Of a stretch of 64,000 nucleotides of DNA, positions 18,362 to 27,517 are shown one piece after another. Origin of the DNA: Streptomyces eurocidicus (GTDB taxonomy: Bacteria; Actinomycetota; Actinomycetes; Streptomycetales; Streptomycetaceae). The stretch covers positions 930,001 to 994,000 of the forward strand of contig NZ_LGUI01000003.1 in the NCBI RefSeq assembly GCF_002891295.1, read 5' to 3'. The notes beneath the pieces were generated by a model that made no database searches, was not told where the DNA came from, and saw only the letters and a list, made by a program, of their open reading frames with translations. A program made the translations under genes and the position numbers. Numbering within the stretch: position 1 is the stretch's first letter; each line of letters begins with the position of its first letter.

Positions 18362-19261
18362 GTGTCCGGATTCGTAGAGAAGCCCGAACCGGTCGAGGTG
18401 CCCGGCCTTGAGCACCTGCACACGGGCAAGGTCCGCGACCTCTACCGCGACGGGGCGGGCCGGCTGGTGATGGTCGCCTCCGACCGCATCTCGGCCTACG
18501 ACTGGGTGCTGCCCACCGAGATCCCCGACAAGGGCCGGGTCCTCACCCAGCTCTCGCTGTGGTGGTTCGAGCGGCTCACCGACCTGGCCCCGAACCACGT
18601 GCTCTCCACCGAGCTGCCGCCGGGCGCCCCCGCCGACTGGGCGGGCCGCACGCTGATCTGCCGCTCCCTGGACATGGTCCCGGTCGAGTGCGTGGCCCGC
18701 GGCTATCTCACGGGCTCGGGCCTCGCGGAGTACGAGCAGACCCGCACCGTCTGCGGGCTCGCCCTCCCGGAGGGCCTGACCGACGGCTCCGAGCTGCCCT
18801 CCCCGATCTTCACCCCGGCCGCCAAGGCCGAGGTCGGCGAGCACGACGAGAACGTCTCCTACGAGGAGGTGGCCCGGCAGGTGGGCGCCGAGACGGCCGC
18901 CCAGCTCCGCCAGGCCACCCTCGCCGTCTACGGCCGGGCCCGGGACATCGCCCGCGACCGGGGCATCGTCCTCGCCGACACGAAGTTCGAGTTCGGCTTC
19001 GCGGACGGGGAGCTGGTCCTGGCCGACGAGGTGCTGACGCCGGACTCCTCCCGCTTCTGGCCCGCCGACACCTGGCAGCCGGGCCGCCCCCAGCCGTCCT
19101 TCGACAAGCAGTTCGTCCGCGACTGGCTCTCCTCCCCGGCCTCGGGCTGGGACCGCAAGGGCGAACTGCCCCCGCCGGAGCTCCCGCAGGACATCGTGGA
19201 CCGGACGAGGGCGAAGTACGTGGAGGCGTACGAACGCCTGACGGGGATGGCCTGGCAGTAG
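18362..19261 (+). CDS. purC: SAICAR synthetase
   Basis: PurC condenses CAIR with aspartate and ATP to give SAICAR. The 299-residue protein has the family landmarks HTGKVRDLYR, ASDRISAYDWVLPTEIPDKG, VPVECVARGYLTGSG and the C-terminal DEVLTPDSSRFWP. The GTG at 18362 follows a clear AGGAGG at 18351-18356. A converging hairpin after the stop separates it from the SDR gene. It is transcribed alone or with the dimethylformamidase-like gene upstream. Confidence 0.97.
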   Translation: MSGFVEKPEPVEVPGLEHLHTGKVRDLYRDGAGRLVMVASDRISAYDWVLPTEIPDKGRVLTQLSLWWFERLTDLAPNHVLSTELPPGAPADWAGRTLICRSLDMVPVECVARGYLTGSGLAEYEQTRTVCGLALPEGLTDGSELPSPIFTPAAKAEVGEHDENVSYEEVARQVGAETAAQLRQATLAVYGRARDIARDRGIVLADTKFEFGFADGELVLADEVLTPDSSRFWPADTWQPGRPQPSFDKQFVRDWLSSPASGWDRKGELPPPELPQDIVDRTRAKYVEAYERLTGMAWQ

Positions 19262-19270
19262 CGGCACGGG

Positions 19271-19305
19271 CCGGACGGGGGGCGTCGCGCCACCACCCCG
19301 TCCGG
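19271..19305. terminator. Bidirectional terminator between purC and the SDR gene
   Basis: CCGGACGGGG (19271-19280) and CCCCGTCCGG (19296-19305) form a perfect 10-bp stem with a 15-base loop between two converging genes. Confidence 0.65.
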
Positions 19306-19323
19306 GCGCACCCGCCGGGGGCG

Positions 19324-20346
19324 TCACACCACGTAGCGGTCGGCCGCGAACAGCCCCAGGTTGTCCCGGACCCAGTCCGACGTCCGGGCCAGCCCCTCCT
19401 CCAGGCCCACGAGCGGCCGCCACCCGGCCCACTCCCGGGCCCGGGAGTTGTCCGACAGCAGCCGCTCCACCTCGCTCCCCGAGGGCCGCAGCCGGGCCGG
19501 GTCCACGACGACCTTCGCGTCCCGCCCGGACGCCCGGATCAGCGACTCGGCGAGGTCCCCGACGGAGATCTCGCGGCCCGTGCCGAGGTTGACCGCGTGG
19601 CCGACCGCCCGGTCGCAGTCGGCGAGCGCGAGGAACCCCTCGGCCGTGTCGGTGACATAGGTGAAGTCGCGGGTCGGCGTCGTCGAGCCGAGCTTGATCT
19701 CGGACGCCCCCGAGTGCAGCTGCGCGAGGATCGTGGGGATCACGGCCCGGGCGGACTGGCGCGGACCGTAGGTGTTGAAGGGCCGCACGACCGTGACGGG
19801 CAGCTCGAAGGAGTGCGCGTAGGACAGCGCCAGCATGTCCGCGCCGATCTTCGAGGCGGAGTAGGGCGACTGCGGCTGGAGCGGGTGGTCCTCCCGGATC
19901 GGTACGGTGCGTGCCGTCCCGTACACCTCGCTGGTCGAGGTGTGCACCATCCGCCGCACGCCATGGCGACGGCAGGCCGCCGCGACGTGCTCCGTACCGG
20001 CCATATTGGTCTGCACGTACGCCTCGGGCGAGGCGTAGCTGTACGGGATGCCGATCAGCGCGGCGAGGTGGAAGACCGTGTCGCAGCCCGCGACGGCGTC
20101 CATCACCCGCCCCGCGTCCCGGACGTCGCCGGCGAGCGTCTCCACGGGGGAGTCCGGCCCGAGGTACCGGGCGAGGTGGCCGCGCTCGGCGTACGGCTTG
20201 TAGTGGACGAGCACCCGTACCCGGGCCCCGCGCTCGACGAGCAGGTCGACGAGTGTCGACCCGATGAACCCTTCGGCGCCGGTGACCAGGACGGTGCGCC
20301 CGGCCCAGCTTTGGGGAGCCGGGACCGGGGTGGTGAGCGTGCTCAT
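19324..20346 (-). CDS. NAD-dependent sugar-nucleotide 4,6-dehydratase/epimerase (extended SDR)
   Basis: The 340-residue extended SDR has the NAD-binding motif VTGAEGFIGSTL near residue 20, the TSTSEVYG strand and the catalytic YSASK near residue 163. The RPFNTYGPRQS and RDFTYVTDTAEGFL segments are typical of UDP-GlcNAc 4,6-dehydratase (LegB-like) and related enzymes. It would modify a nucleotide sugar for an envelope polymer. The gene lies downstream of, and in the same direction as, the MurG paralogue with a 157-base gap. The ATG at 20346 is followed by a Thr/Pro-rich lead of 15 residues. Confidence 0.85.
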   Translation of the reverse strand: MSTLTTPVPAPQSWAGRTVLVTGAEGFIGSTLVDLLVERGARVRVLVHYKPYAERGHLARYLGPDSPVETLAGDVRDAGRVMDAVAGCDTVFHLAALIGIPYSYASPEAYVQTNMAGTEHVAAACRRHGVRRMVHTSTSEVYGTARTVPIREDHPLQPQSPYSASKIGADMLALSYAHSFELPVTVVRPFNTYGPRQSARAVIPTILAQLHSGASEIKLGSTTPTRDFTYVTDTAEGFLALADCDRAVGHAVNLGTGREISVGDLAESLIRASGRDAKVVVDPARLRPSGSEVERLLSDNSRAREWAGWRPLVGLEEGLARTSDWVRDNLGLFAADRYVV

Positions 20347-20503
20347 GCGAGATCCTTTCGAAGGGGGGCGTGCCCGCCGTGGCGGGAACGAGAGGTCGTA
20401 CGCGCCGGAGGTCCGGCCTCCGGGGCTGGGGGAGGCGGGGAAACGGGAAGGGGCCCTCCGCGGGGCCGGATCGTCCGGGCGGCGTCGCGAGGCCGCCCGT
20501 CCG

Positions 20504-21700
20504 TCACCCCGCGAGCCCGTGGACCGGCGCCGGGGTTCCCCGGTCCGCTCCGGCCCACCCGGCCAGCCGCAGCACCCACCGCGCCATCAGGTCCGCGGCG
20601 ACCGCGTGCGTACCGGGATCCGCCGCGGTCCCCATCGCGGCCAGCCGCGCCGGGTCCGTGAGGAGCGGTTCGAGCAGTCCGGCCAGCCGGTCGCCCGTGG
20701 TCTCGCCGTCGGGGAGCAGCAGGCCCGCCCCGGCGTCCGAGAGGACCCGCGCGTTGTGGGTCTGGTGGTCGTGCGGCGCGTGCGGGTAGGGCACCAGCAC
20801 CGCCGGTACGCCGACGGTCGCCAGCTCGGCCACCGTCGCCGAACCCGCCCGGCACACCACCACGTCCGCGGCCGCGTAGGCGAGGTCCATCCGGTCGAGG
20901 TAGCCGACCGCCGTGGCGGTCCCGTCGCAGCCGTCGGCGGCCAGCCGGGCCCGTACCGCCGCCAGCGCGGCCGGCCCGGTCTTGATCAGGAGGTGGACGC
21001 CGGGGGCGCCGCGCCACCGCCGGGCCAGTTCCACCGCGGCCTCGGTCAGCCGTGCCGCGCCCAGGCTGCCGCCGTTGAACAGCACCAGCCGCGCGTCCGC
21101 GGGCACCCCGAAGGACTCCCGCGCCGTGGCCCGCAGCGCGGCCCGCGCCGCCCGGTCCAGCCCGGCCACCGCGCCCACCAGCGGCATGCCCACCGTCTCG
21201 GCGCGGGCCCCGGCCCGCGCCGACAGATGCGCACGGCTGCGGTCGAAGGCGAGCGCCACATGCGGGGTCAGTGTGGTGGCGAACCGGTTCGCCCGGCCGG
21301 GCACCGCGTTGGACTCGTGGACGAGCGCGGGCCGGCCTGCCAGCCGGGCGCCGAGGACCGCGGGCGCGCTGGGATAGCCGCCCATGCCCACGACGACCTG
21401 CGCTCGCTGTTCCTCGATCACCCGCCGCGCCTGCATCCCCGACCGCAGCAGATCGGCCGGGAGCAGGAAGCGGCGCGAGCCGAGCGACGGATCGAAGGGG
21501 ATCATGTCGACCGTGTGCAGCCGGTAACCGGCCGCGGGGATCAGCCGGGTCTCCAGCCCGCGCTCGGTCCCGATGAAGCTGATGACCGCGTCCGGCACGG
21601 CCCGGCGGACCGCGTCGGCGACCGCGAGCCCGGGATAGATGTGACCGCCGGTACCGCCCGCTCCGACGACCACCGAAAGGGTGTCGTGTGCTGTAGCCAT
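20504..21700 (-). CDS. MurG-family UDP-GlcNAc glycosyltransferase paralogue
   Basis: The 398-residue GT28 protein has the MurG landmarks GAGGTGGHIYPGLAVADAV, MGGYPSAP, HESNAVPGRANR, FNGGSLGAARL and the sugar-nucleotide site CRAGSATVAELATVGVPAVL. MurG proper adds GlcNAc to lipid I and is encoded in the division/cell-wall cluster; no such genes are near. This copy is therefore a second, specialised enzyme, perhaps acting on another polyprenyl-linked acceptor. The SDR encoded next could supply a modified sugar. It is divergent from an OmpR-type regulator with 131 bases between, which contain a direct repeat suited to that regulator. Confidence 0.85.
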   Translation of the reverse strand: MATAHDTLSVVVGAGGTGGHIYPGLAVADAVRRAVPDAVISFIGTERGLETRLIPAAGYRLHTVDMIPFDPSLGSRRFLLPADLLRSGMQARRVIEEQRAQVVVGMGGYPSAPAVLGARLAGRPALVHESNAVPGRANRFATTLTPHVALAFDRSRAHLSARAGARAETVGMPLVGAVAGLDRAARAALRATARESFGVPADARLVLFNGGSLGAARLTEAAVELARRWRGAPGVHLLIKTGPAALAAVRARLAADGCDGTATAVGYLDRMDLAYAAADVVVCRAGSATVAELATVGVPAVLVPYPHAPHDHQTHNARVLSDAGAGLLLPDGETTGDRLAGLLEPLLTDPARLAAMGTAADPGTHAVAADLMARWVLRLAGWAGADRGTPAPVHGLAG

Positions 21701-21721
21701 GGCCGCAGCGTGGCGAGGCGG

Positions 21722-21739
21722 TCTAAGAGCCTTCTAAGA
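21722..21739. promoter_or_regulatory. Candidate OmpR-type operator, TCTAAGA direct repeat
   Basis: TCTAAGA occurs at 21722-21728 and again at 21733-21739, exactly 11 bp apart. Head-to-tail repeats with one-turn spacing are the usual recognition pattern of OmpR/PhoB-family dimers. The site lies between the MurG paralogue and the response regulator, so it could control both. Confidence 0.5.
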
Positions 21740-21831
21740 CACGTTCTGCCAAGGTGGGCGGGGGAACCGGACGGTTCCCCACCGCGTCCGTGTGCCCCCG
21801 GACGCGGGCGCCCGCACCCGCGCGAGAGGCC

Positions 21832-22542
21832 ATGCCCCGTATGCCCGCTGCCGAGCCGCCGACCGTCCTCGTCGTCGACGACGACCCCGAGGTGCGGGCC
21901 GCCGTCGTCGACGGCCTCTGCGTCGAGGGCTATGTGGTGCGGTCCGCCGCCGACGGCCTGGAGGCGCTGTCCGCCGTCGCCGCCGAGCCGCCCGCCGCGA
22001 TCGTCCTCGACCTCGCCATGCCCGTGCTCGACGGCCTCGCCGTCTGCCGGCGGCTGCGGGGACTCGGCGACCGTACGCCCGTACTCGTCCTGACCGCCCG
22101 CGACGCCGTCTCCGACCGGGTCGCGGGCCTGGACGCGGGCGCCGACGACTACCTCGTCAAACCCTTCGCCCTGGACGAGCTCTTCGCCCGGCTCCGGGCC
22201 CTGCTGCGCCGCGCGACCCCCGCCGAACCGGCCGCCGAGAACGAGACGCTGGCCTTCGCCGACCTCACCGTCGACCCGGCCACCCGCACCGGGGCGCGCG
22301 GCGGGGTCCCCATCGAGCTCACCCGCACCGAGTTCGCCCTCCTCGACGTGCTGATGCGGCACCCGGGGCAGGTGCTGCCGCGCGAGGTGATCCAGGAGCG
22401 GGTCTGGGGCACCGACTTCGGCACGGACTCCAACTCCCTCGCCGTCTACATCGGTTACCTCCGCCGCAAACTGGAGGCGGGCGGCGCGCCCCGGCTCGTC
22501 CACACCGTGCACGGCGTCGGCTACCGGCTGGCCGAGCAGTGA
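21832..22542 (+). CDS. OmpR/PhoB-family response regulator
   Basis: The 236-residue regulator has a receiver domain (about 10-125) with VVDDDPEV, the phosphoacceptor Asp in VLDLAMP near residue 62, the LTA switch and DYLVKPF. A winged-helix DNA-binding domain follows (about 140-235) with [12 protein letters not shown] and [11 protein letters not shown]. The ATG at 21832 has GAGAGG upstream; a second ATG at 21841 is in frame. Its stop overlaps the kinase start as GTGA. It probably acts on the direct repeat in the 131-base gap to the MurG paralogue. Confidence 0.95.
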   Translation: MPRMPAAEPPTVLVVDDDPEVRAAVVDGLCVEGYVVRSAADGLEALSAVAAEPPAAIVLDLAMPVLDGLAVCRRLRGLGDRTPVLVLTARDAVSDRVAGLDAGADDYLVKPFALDELFARLRALLRRATPAEPAAENETLAFADLTVDPATRTGARGGVPIELTRTEFALLDVLMRHPGQVLPREVIQERVWGTDFGTDSNSLAVYIGYLRRKLEAGGAPRLVHTVHGVGYRLAEQ

Positions 22543-23918
22543 GGGCCCTGCGGCGGCGCCTGCTCGGCCGCAGACCGCTGCGGGCCCGGCTGGCCCTCGT
22601 CACCTCCGCCGCCGTCGCCGTCGTCGCCCTGGGCGTCCTCGCGGCGGCATACGTCGTCATCCGCTACGAACTGGTCCGCCAGCTCGACCTCCAGCTCAAG
22701 CAGCAGGCCAGCCTGATCGCCGCCCAGCAGAGCCGGGAGAGCCCCACGACCGGGACGCTGTACGGGGAGTGCGCCTGGCTCGCCGCGCCCGCCTGCGCCC
22801 AGATCGTGCGGGCCGACCCCGCCACGCGCCCGGCCGGCCTGGTGCTGCCCGTCACCGGCGCCACCCGGCGCGTCGCCGCCGGCTCCCTCGGCGAGTACTA
22901 CAGCGACATCACCCTGGGCGGCCGCGCGATGCGGATGTTCACCACCCCGGTCAAGGACGGCCGCGCCCTCCAGGTCGCGGTCCGCTCCGACACCGTCGAC
23001 AAGGGCGTGCGCCAGGCCGGCCTGCTGCTGGGCGCGGTCGGCGGCGCCGGGGTCCTCCTCGCGGCGGGGCTCGGCTATTTCGCCTCCCGCACCTCCCTGC
23101 GGCCCGTCACCCGGCTCACCGCGACGGCCGAGCGGATCGCCGCCACCCGCGACCCCGCCCACCGCATCGAGCTGCCCCCGTACGAGGCGCGCCGCCAGGA
23201 CGAGATCACCAGCCTCGCCACCAGCTTCAACACCATGCTGGGCGAACTGGAGGAAGCCGTCGCCGCCCAGCGCCGCCTGGTCGCCGACGCCTCCCACGAG
23301 CTGCGCACCCCGCTCACCGCGCTGCGCACCAACGCCGAGCTCCTGGCCCGCTCCGAACGGCTCACCCCCGCCCAGCGCGAACGGGCCTCCGGGGCCCTCG
23401 GCCGGCAGCTCCGCGAGGTGACGGGGCTGGTCAACGACCTCATCGAGCTCGCCCGGGACGAGGAGCCGCAGCAGCTCGTCGAGCGGGTCCGCCTCGACCT
23501 GCTGGCCGAACGCTGCGTCGGCGAGGCCCGTGGCCACTGGCCGGACACCCCCTTCGTCGCCGAGCTCGCCGAGGCCACCGTCTCCGGTGTGCCGGCCCGC
23601 CTCGCCCGCCTGCTGTCCAACCTGCTCGACAACGCCGCCAAGTTCAGCCCGCCCGGCGCCATGGTCGAGATCCGGCTGGAGCACACCGCCGACGGGCTCG
23701 ACCTCACCGTCCGCGACCACGGCCCCGGGATCTCCACCGAGGACCTGCCGTACGTCTTCGACCGCTTCTACCGCTCCCGCCAGGCCCGCGCCCTGCCCGG
23801 CTCCGGCCTCGGCCTCGCCATGGGCCGCCAGATCGCCCGCGCCCACGGCGCCGAGCTGACCGCCGAACAGGCGGCGGGCGGCGGCGCCCGCTTCCGTCTC
23901 CGCTTCCCGCCGGAGTGA
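22539..23918 (+). CDS. Membrane sensor histidine kinase (EnvZ/MprB type)
   Basis: The 459-residue kinase has a first transmembrane helix near residues 18-40, an extracytoplasmic sensor of about 115 residues with two cysteines ([12 protein letters not shown]), and a second helix near 155-180. A HAMP domain, the H box [16 protein letters not shown], the N box [13 protein letters not shown] and the G boxes DHGPGI and GSGLGLAM follow. The GTG at 22539 overlaps the regulator stop, so the pair is translationally coupled. The two sensor cysteines could form a disulfide. The genome context suggests an envelope signal. Confidence 0.95.
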   Translation: MRALRRRLLGRRPLRARLALVTSAAVAVVALGVLAAAYVVIRYELVRQLDLQLKQQASLIAAQQSRESPTTGTLYGECAWLAAPACAQIVRADPATRPAGLVLPVTGATRRVAAGSLGEYYSDITLGGRAMRMFTTPVKDGRALQVAVRSDTVDKGVRQAGLLLGAVGGAGVLLAAGLGYFASRTSLRPVTRLTATAERIAATRDPAHRIELPPYEARRQDEITSLATSFNTMLGELEEAVAAQRRLVADASHELRTPLTALRTNAELLARSERLTPAQRERASGALGRQLREVTGLVNDLIELARDEEPQQLVERVRLDLLAERCVGEARGHWPDTPFVAELAEATVSGVPARLARLLSNLLDNAAKFSPPGAMVEIRLEHTADGLDLTVRDHGPGISTEDLPYVFDRFYRSRQARALPGSGLGLAMGRQIARAHGAELTAEQAAGGGARFRLRFPPE

Positions 23919-24000
23919 CGGCCCGGAGCGGCACGCGGGGCGACGCTCCGAAACCGTCCCCCCGAAAACCGCCCCCTGAAAACCGCCCCCCGGAAACGCC

Positions 24001-24031
24001 GAAGGCCCCGATCGTCATGATCGGGGCCTTC
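24001..24031 (-). terminator. Terminator of tRNA-Gly(GCC) copy 1
   Basis: GAAGGCCCCGATC (24001-24013) and GATCGGGGCCTTC (24019-24031) form a perfect 13-bp stem with a 5-base loop, just beyond the 3' end of the tRNA on the minus strand. The same hairpin follows the second tRNA copy. Confidence 0.8.
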
Positions 24032-24039
24032 GTTCTCTG

Positions 24040-24112
<73 letters not shown>

Positions 24113-24145
24113 ATCGCACCGCGCTCTCGTGCGGTGCGGGAACCA

Positions 24146-25054
24146 CTATAGCCAACCCTGAGCACGTGCGATGCGCGCCGCCGCATGACGGTTCTCCACA
24201 CCCAGCTTCGCGACCGCCGCCGAGAGGTAGTTCCGGACCGTCCCCGGCGTCAGCGAGGCGCGCTCCGCGATCTCCGCGACGGGCGCCCCGTCCTCGGCCA
24301 GCTCCAGCAGCTCCGCCTCCCGGGCCGTCAGCGGGGAGTCCCCGGCGCTTATCGCGTCGGCCGCCAACTCCGGGTCCACATAGCGGCTTCCCGCGTGCAC
24401 CGAGCGGATGATCTCGGCCAGCCGCTGCGCCGAGACGGTCTTCGGCACGAACCCCCGCACCCCCGCCTCCAGGGCCCGCTTCAGATGCCCCGGACGCCCG
24501 TGACCAGTCACGATCATGGTCCGGCAGCCGGGCAACTCCGCCCGTAGGGTTGTGGCCACCATCACACCGTCGGCCCCCGGCATCTGAAGATCGAGCACCG
24601 CGACGTCCGGCCGGAACGTCCGGGCCATCGCCACCGCCTCCGGCCCCGACGCGGCCTCCGCGACCACCTGAAGATCATCCTCCAGCCCCAGCAGCGCCGC
24701 CAGCGCCCCCCGGATCAGATGCTCGTCGTCCGCGAGCATGACCCGCACCGGCCCGGCGGCCACCCACCCGGCCGCGGGTGAAGCCGATGACACCTCTGAT
24801 GACGCCGCCGATGCCGATGACACCGATGACGCCGCCGATGCCGATGGCACCGCCGCTCCCGGTGTCGACGCCGATGCCGAAGCCGCTCCGGCCCCGGCTT
24901 CGGCTTCGGCCCCGGCTTCGGCCCCGGTCCTGGCTCCGGTGCCGGCTTCGGCCCCGGTCCTGGCTCCGGTCCCGGCTTCGGCCCCGGTCCCGGCTCCGGT
25001 CGCCACCGTCCCCGCTCCGGAGCGCGACGCTCCCTCGTACCGGTCGTCCGTCAT
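24146..25054 (-). CDS. DesR-like LuxR-family response regulator with low-complexity N-terminus
   Basis: The 302-residue protein has a receiver domain at about 103-220 (VMLADDEHLIR, phosphoacceptor in VLDLQMP, switch VTGHGR, FVPKT). A LuxR helix-turn-helix follows (LTAREAELLELAEDG to GTVRNYLSAAVAKLG). It is preceded by about 100 residues of simple sequence built from TGAEAGTGAR-like repeats, then Ser/Ala runs. NarL/DesR proteins normally begin with the receiver. The ATG at 25054 overlaps the kinase stop as ATGA, which supports this start; an internal start near VRVMLADDE is possible. It is the last gene of an ABC-exporter/two-component operon. Confidence 0.88.
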   Translation of the reverse strand: MTDDRYEGASRSGAGTVATGAGTGAEAGTGARTGAEAGTGARTGAEAGAEAEAGAGAASASASTPGAAVPSASAASSVSSASAASSEVSSASPAAGWVAAGPVRVMLADDEHLIRGALAALLGLEDDLQVVAEAASGPEAVAMARTFRPDVAVLDLQMPGADGVMVATTLRAELPGCRTMIVTGHGRPGHLKRALEAGVRGFVPKTVSAQRLAEIIRSVHAGSRYVDPELAADAISAGDSPLTAREAELLELAEDGAPVAEIAERASLTPGTVRNYLSAAVAKLGVENRHAAARIARAQGWL

Positions 25055-26676
25055 GCCGCCCCTCCGTCTGCTCCGGTCGCCTCGTCCGGGGTGCCCGACA
25101 CCCGGCCCGCCCCCACGGCCACGGGCTGCCCGTCGCCTCTCCTGTCCGACGCTCCCCGGCCAAGGGCCGGTTTCCCACGGCCGGCACCCGGCCGCCCCGG
25201 CTCCCCGTCCGCCGTCGCCGTGCCTGTCGCCACTCCCGCTCCTCCTGAGGTGGCCGCCGACGGAGCCTTCGCCGACAAGGTCCCTCCGGCCCCCGTCCCG
25301 GCCGCTGGTACCTCGGCTGACAGATTCCCGGCCTGACCTCCGGCCGACGGCACCCCGGCGAATGGAGCCCCGGCCGATGGCGCCTCCGCCGCCGAGCCCC
25401 GCGCCAGCGGGACCCTCGCCGTGAGGCGGAACACCGCGGGCGGGCGGCGCTCCGCCGTCACCGTGCCGTCCAGGACCGCGAGCCGCTCGCCCAGCCCCGC
25501 CAGCCCCGAACCGCCCGACGACGAACCGCCCGACGACGAACCGCCCGACGGCGAAGCACCCGGCAGAGAACCGTCGGGCCCCGAACCGCCCGTGGGCGCC
25601 CCCGGGACCGGCGCCCCGTCGTTCTCCATGACGAGCACCGCCACCTCTTCCACGATCCTCAGCCGCACCGCGCACCGCCCGGCGTCCGCGTGCCGCAGCA
25701 CATTGGTCGTGGCCTCCCGGACCACCCAGGCCAGCGCCGACTGCACCGGCGCCGGCAACTGCCCGCGCGCCGAGTCGTCGATCCGGCACTCGATCCCCGC
25801 CGCGGAGAGCACCGACCGGGCCCCCGCCAGCTCGGTGGGCAGATCCGCCTCGCGGTAGCCGCGCACCACCTCACGGACCTCGCGCTGGGAGTCCCGGGCG
25901 ATGCCCTGCACCTCGGCCATCAGCTCCAGGGCCTGGGGCGCCCCCCGCCGCCCCAGCTGCACCGCCAGCTCGCTCTTGAGCGCGATCACCGCGAGGTTGC
26001 GCCCCAGGACGTCATGGAGATCCCGGCCGAACCGCAGCCGCTCCTCCGCCACCGCCAGCCGCGCCTTCGCGTCCCGCGCCGTCTCCAGCTCCCACATCAC
26101 CCGCAGCATCCAGCCCGACGCCCGCCCGACGGACGCGCACCACAGGGACATAAAGAGCACCCCCGCGACCAGGACGCCCGCCGTCGACCAGCCGCCACCG
26201 GGCAACAGGACCAGCAGCCCCAGGCCCAGCGCGACCGCGACGCACCCCATCACATACCGGCGGAGCCGGACCATCAGGGAGAGCGCACCGAAGGTCGACA
26301 GGGCGCTGTTCATCAGGAACACCCCGACCGTGGAGGAGCTCTGCGGGCTCTCCACGCTGAAGGAGACCACCATGCAGGCGAGCCCCACGAGGAACAGCAC
26401 CGTCTGCCCGGCCATCCCCCACCAAGGGGCGGGCTTGTCCCACAGATAGTGGTCGAGGCAGCGCCGGAAGACCGGGATGCCCACCAGCCCCTGGAGGAGG
26501 CAGACGCCGCCCTGCGCCAGCAGCCACGGCCGGTCGAGGCCATGGACCAGCATCGGGCTCTCGGCGAGGACGGGAAGGAGACAGGGCAGCAGATACAGCG
26601 TCCACCGCGTATAGCTGTCGACCTTGGCGACCCTGCTCCGCCCGCGCCAGCCCCTCACCCGCGTCCATATCCCCAT
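25051..26676 (-). CDS. DesK-like sensor histidine kinase with Gly/Ser insert and repetitive tail
   Basis: From ATG 26676 the protein has about 541 residues; an upstream start is possible. Five to six hydrophobic segments form the N-terminal sensor (about 20-190). A HisKA_3 domain with GRDLHDVLGRNLAVIALKSE follows, then an N box (REATTNVLRHA). Between the N box and the G box (GSGLAGLGERLAVLDG) there is an insert of Gly/Ser/Pro repeats including GGSSSGGSSSGG. About 130 further residues of Ala/Gly/Pro-rich sequence follow the ATPase domain. DesK kinases often sense membrane state; here the linked exporter suggests detection of an envelope-active compound. Confidence 0.88.
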   Translation of the reverse strand: MGIWTRVRGWRGRSRVAKVDSYTRWTLYLLPCLLPVLAESPMLVHGLDRPWLLAQGGVCLLQGLVGIPVFRRCLDHYLWDKPAPWWGMAGQTVLFLVGLACMVVSFSVESPQSSSTVGVFLMNSALSTFGALSLMVRLRRYVMGCVAVALGLGLLVLLPGGGWSTAGVLVAGVLFMSLWCASVGRASGWMLRVMWELETARDAKARLAVAEERLRFGRDLHDVLGRNLAVIALKSELAVQLGRRGAPQALELMAEVQGIARDSQREVREVVRGYREADLPTELAGARSVLSAAGIECRIDDSARGQLPAPVQSALAWVVREATTNVLRHADAGRCAVRLRIVEEVAVLVMENDGAPVPGAPTGGSGPDGSLPGASPSGGSSSGGSSSGGSGLAGLGERLAVLDGTVTAERRPPAVFRLTARVPLARGSAAEAPSAGAPFAGVPSAGGQAGNLSAEVPAAGTGAGGTLSAKAPSAATSGGAGVATGTATADGEPGRPGAGRGKPALGRGASDRRGDGQPVAVGAGRVSGTPDEATGADGGAA

Positions 26677-26731
26677 GGGCCGCACTCCCCCCCCGTCACC
26701 ACACCAACCATCGTCAGGCCGGCTCATCGGC

Positions 26732-27517
26732 CTATCGCCGCGGCTCCCACCGGAACCACCGACGTACAGCAAACACGGCCAGAACCGTCCAGGCCACCGC
26801 GGTGGCCACGTGCCCCACCGCCTTGTAAGCGCTCAGGCCACCCAGCCAGCCGCCGCGCACCAGCTCGACCACCGGCGACAGCGGCAGCAGCCCGCAGACA
26901 TCGCCCAGCACGTCCGGCATGGTCTCCAGGGGAACGATCAGCCCCGAGCCCATCAGCGAGATCAGCAGCAGGGGAGTGGTCACCAGCTGCGCGCTCTCCA
27001 CCGTCTTCGCCCAGGCCGTGGTCAGCGCGGCCAGCGCGATGGACAGCACCAACCCGAACACCAACCCGATCAGCATCAGATCGATACGGGCGGGGGCCCG
27101 GAGATCCAGCCAGCAGACCCCCGCCACCAGCAGCACCACCATCTGGGCCACCGCGATCGCCACCGCCGGCAGCGCCGTGCCGCCCAATATCTCGATGTCG
27201 CTCGCCTCGCCCGTGCGGAGCCGCTTGAGGACCAGCTCCTCCCGACGGGCCACATAGGCGCTGACCAGGTTCTGATAGACGACGAAGAGCAGGATGAACC
27301 CGAAGGCGCCGGTCAGCGATGCCTCGTTGAGCGACATCCCGGAATCGCCGAAGTCCATCTCACCGATCGTGCGGCGCATCATCCACACCATGAGCACCGG
27401 CAGCAGCAGCGCCACATACAGGGCCATCTTGTTCCGCCCGAGCAGGATCAGCTCCGCCCGGCCCATCGCCAGCACACGCGTCCCAGTCGTACTCGGGGCC
27501 GCCGTCGATATCGCCAT
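26732..27517 (-). CDS. ABC-2 type transporter permease
   Basis: The roughly 261-residue protein has six hydrophobic segments, beginning near ALYVALLLPVLMVWMM and ending with VGHVATAVAWTVLAVFAV, the usual ABC-2 layout. The long first extracytoplasmic region and the cytoplasmic EELVLKRLRTGEASD loop match drug/lipid exporters. The ATG at 27517 overlaps the ATPase stop as TGATG; a GTG at 27520 is also possible. It pairs with the ATPase encoded upstream, and the DesK/DesR pair follows. Confidence 0.9.
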   Translation of the reverse strand: MAISTAAPSTTGTRVLAMGRAELILLGRNKMALYVALLLPVLMVWMMRRTIGEMDFGDSGMSLNEASLTGAFGFILLFVVYQNLVSAYVARREELVLKRLRTGEASDIEILGGTALPAVAIAVAQMVVLLVAGVCWLDLRAPARIDLMLIGLVFGLVLSIALAALTTAWAKTVESAQLVTTPLLLISLMGSGLIVPLETMPDVLGDVCGLLPLSPVVELVRGGWLGGLSAYKAVGHVATAVAWTVLAVFAVRRWFRWEPRR

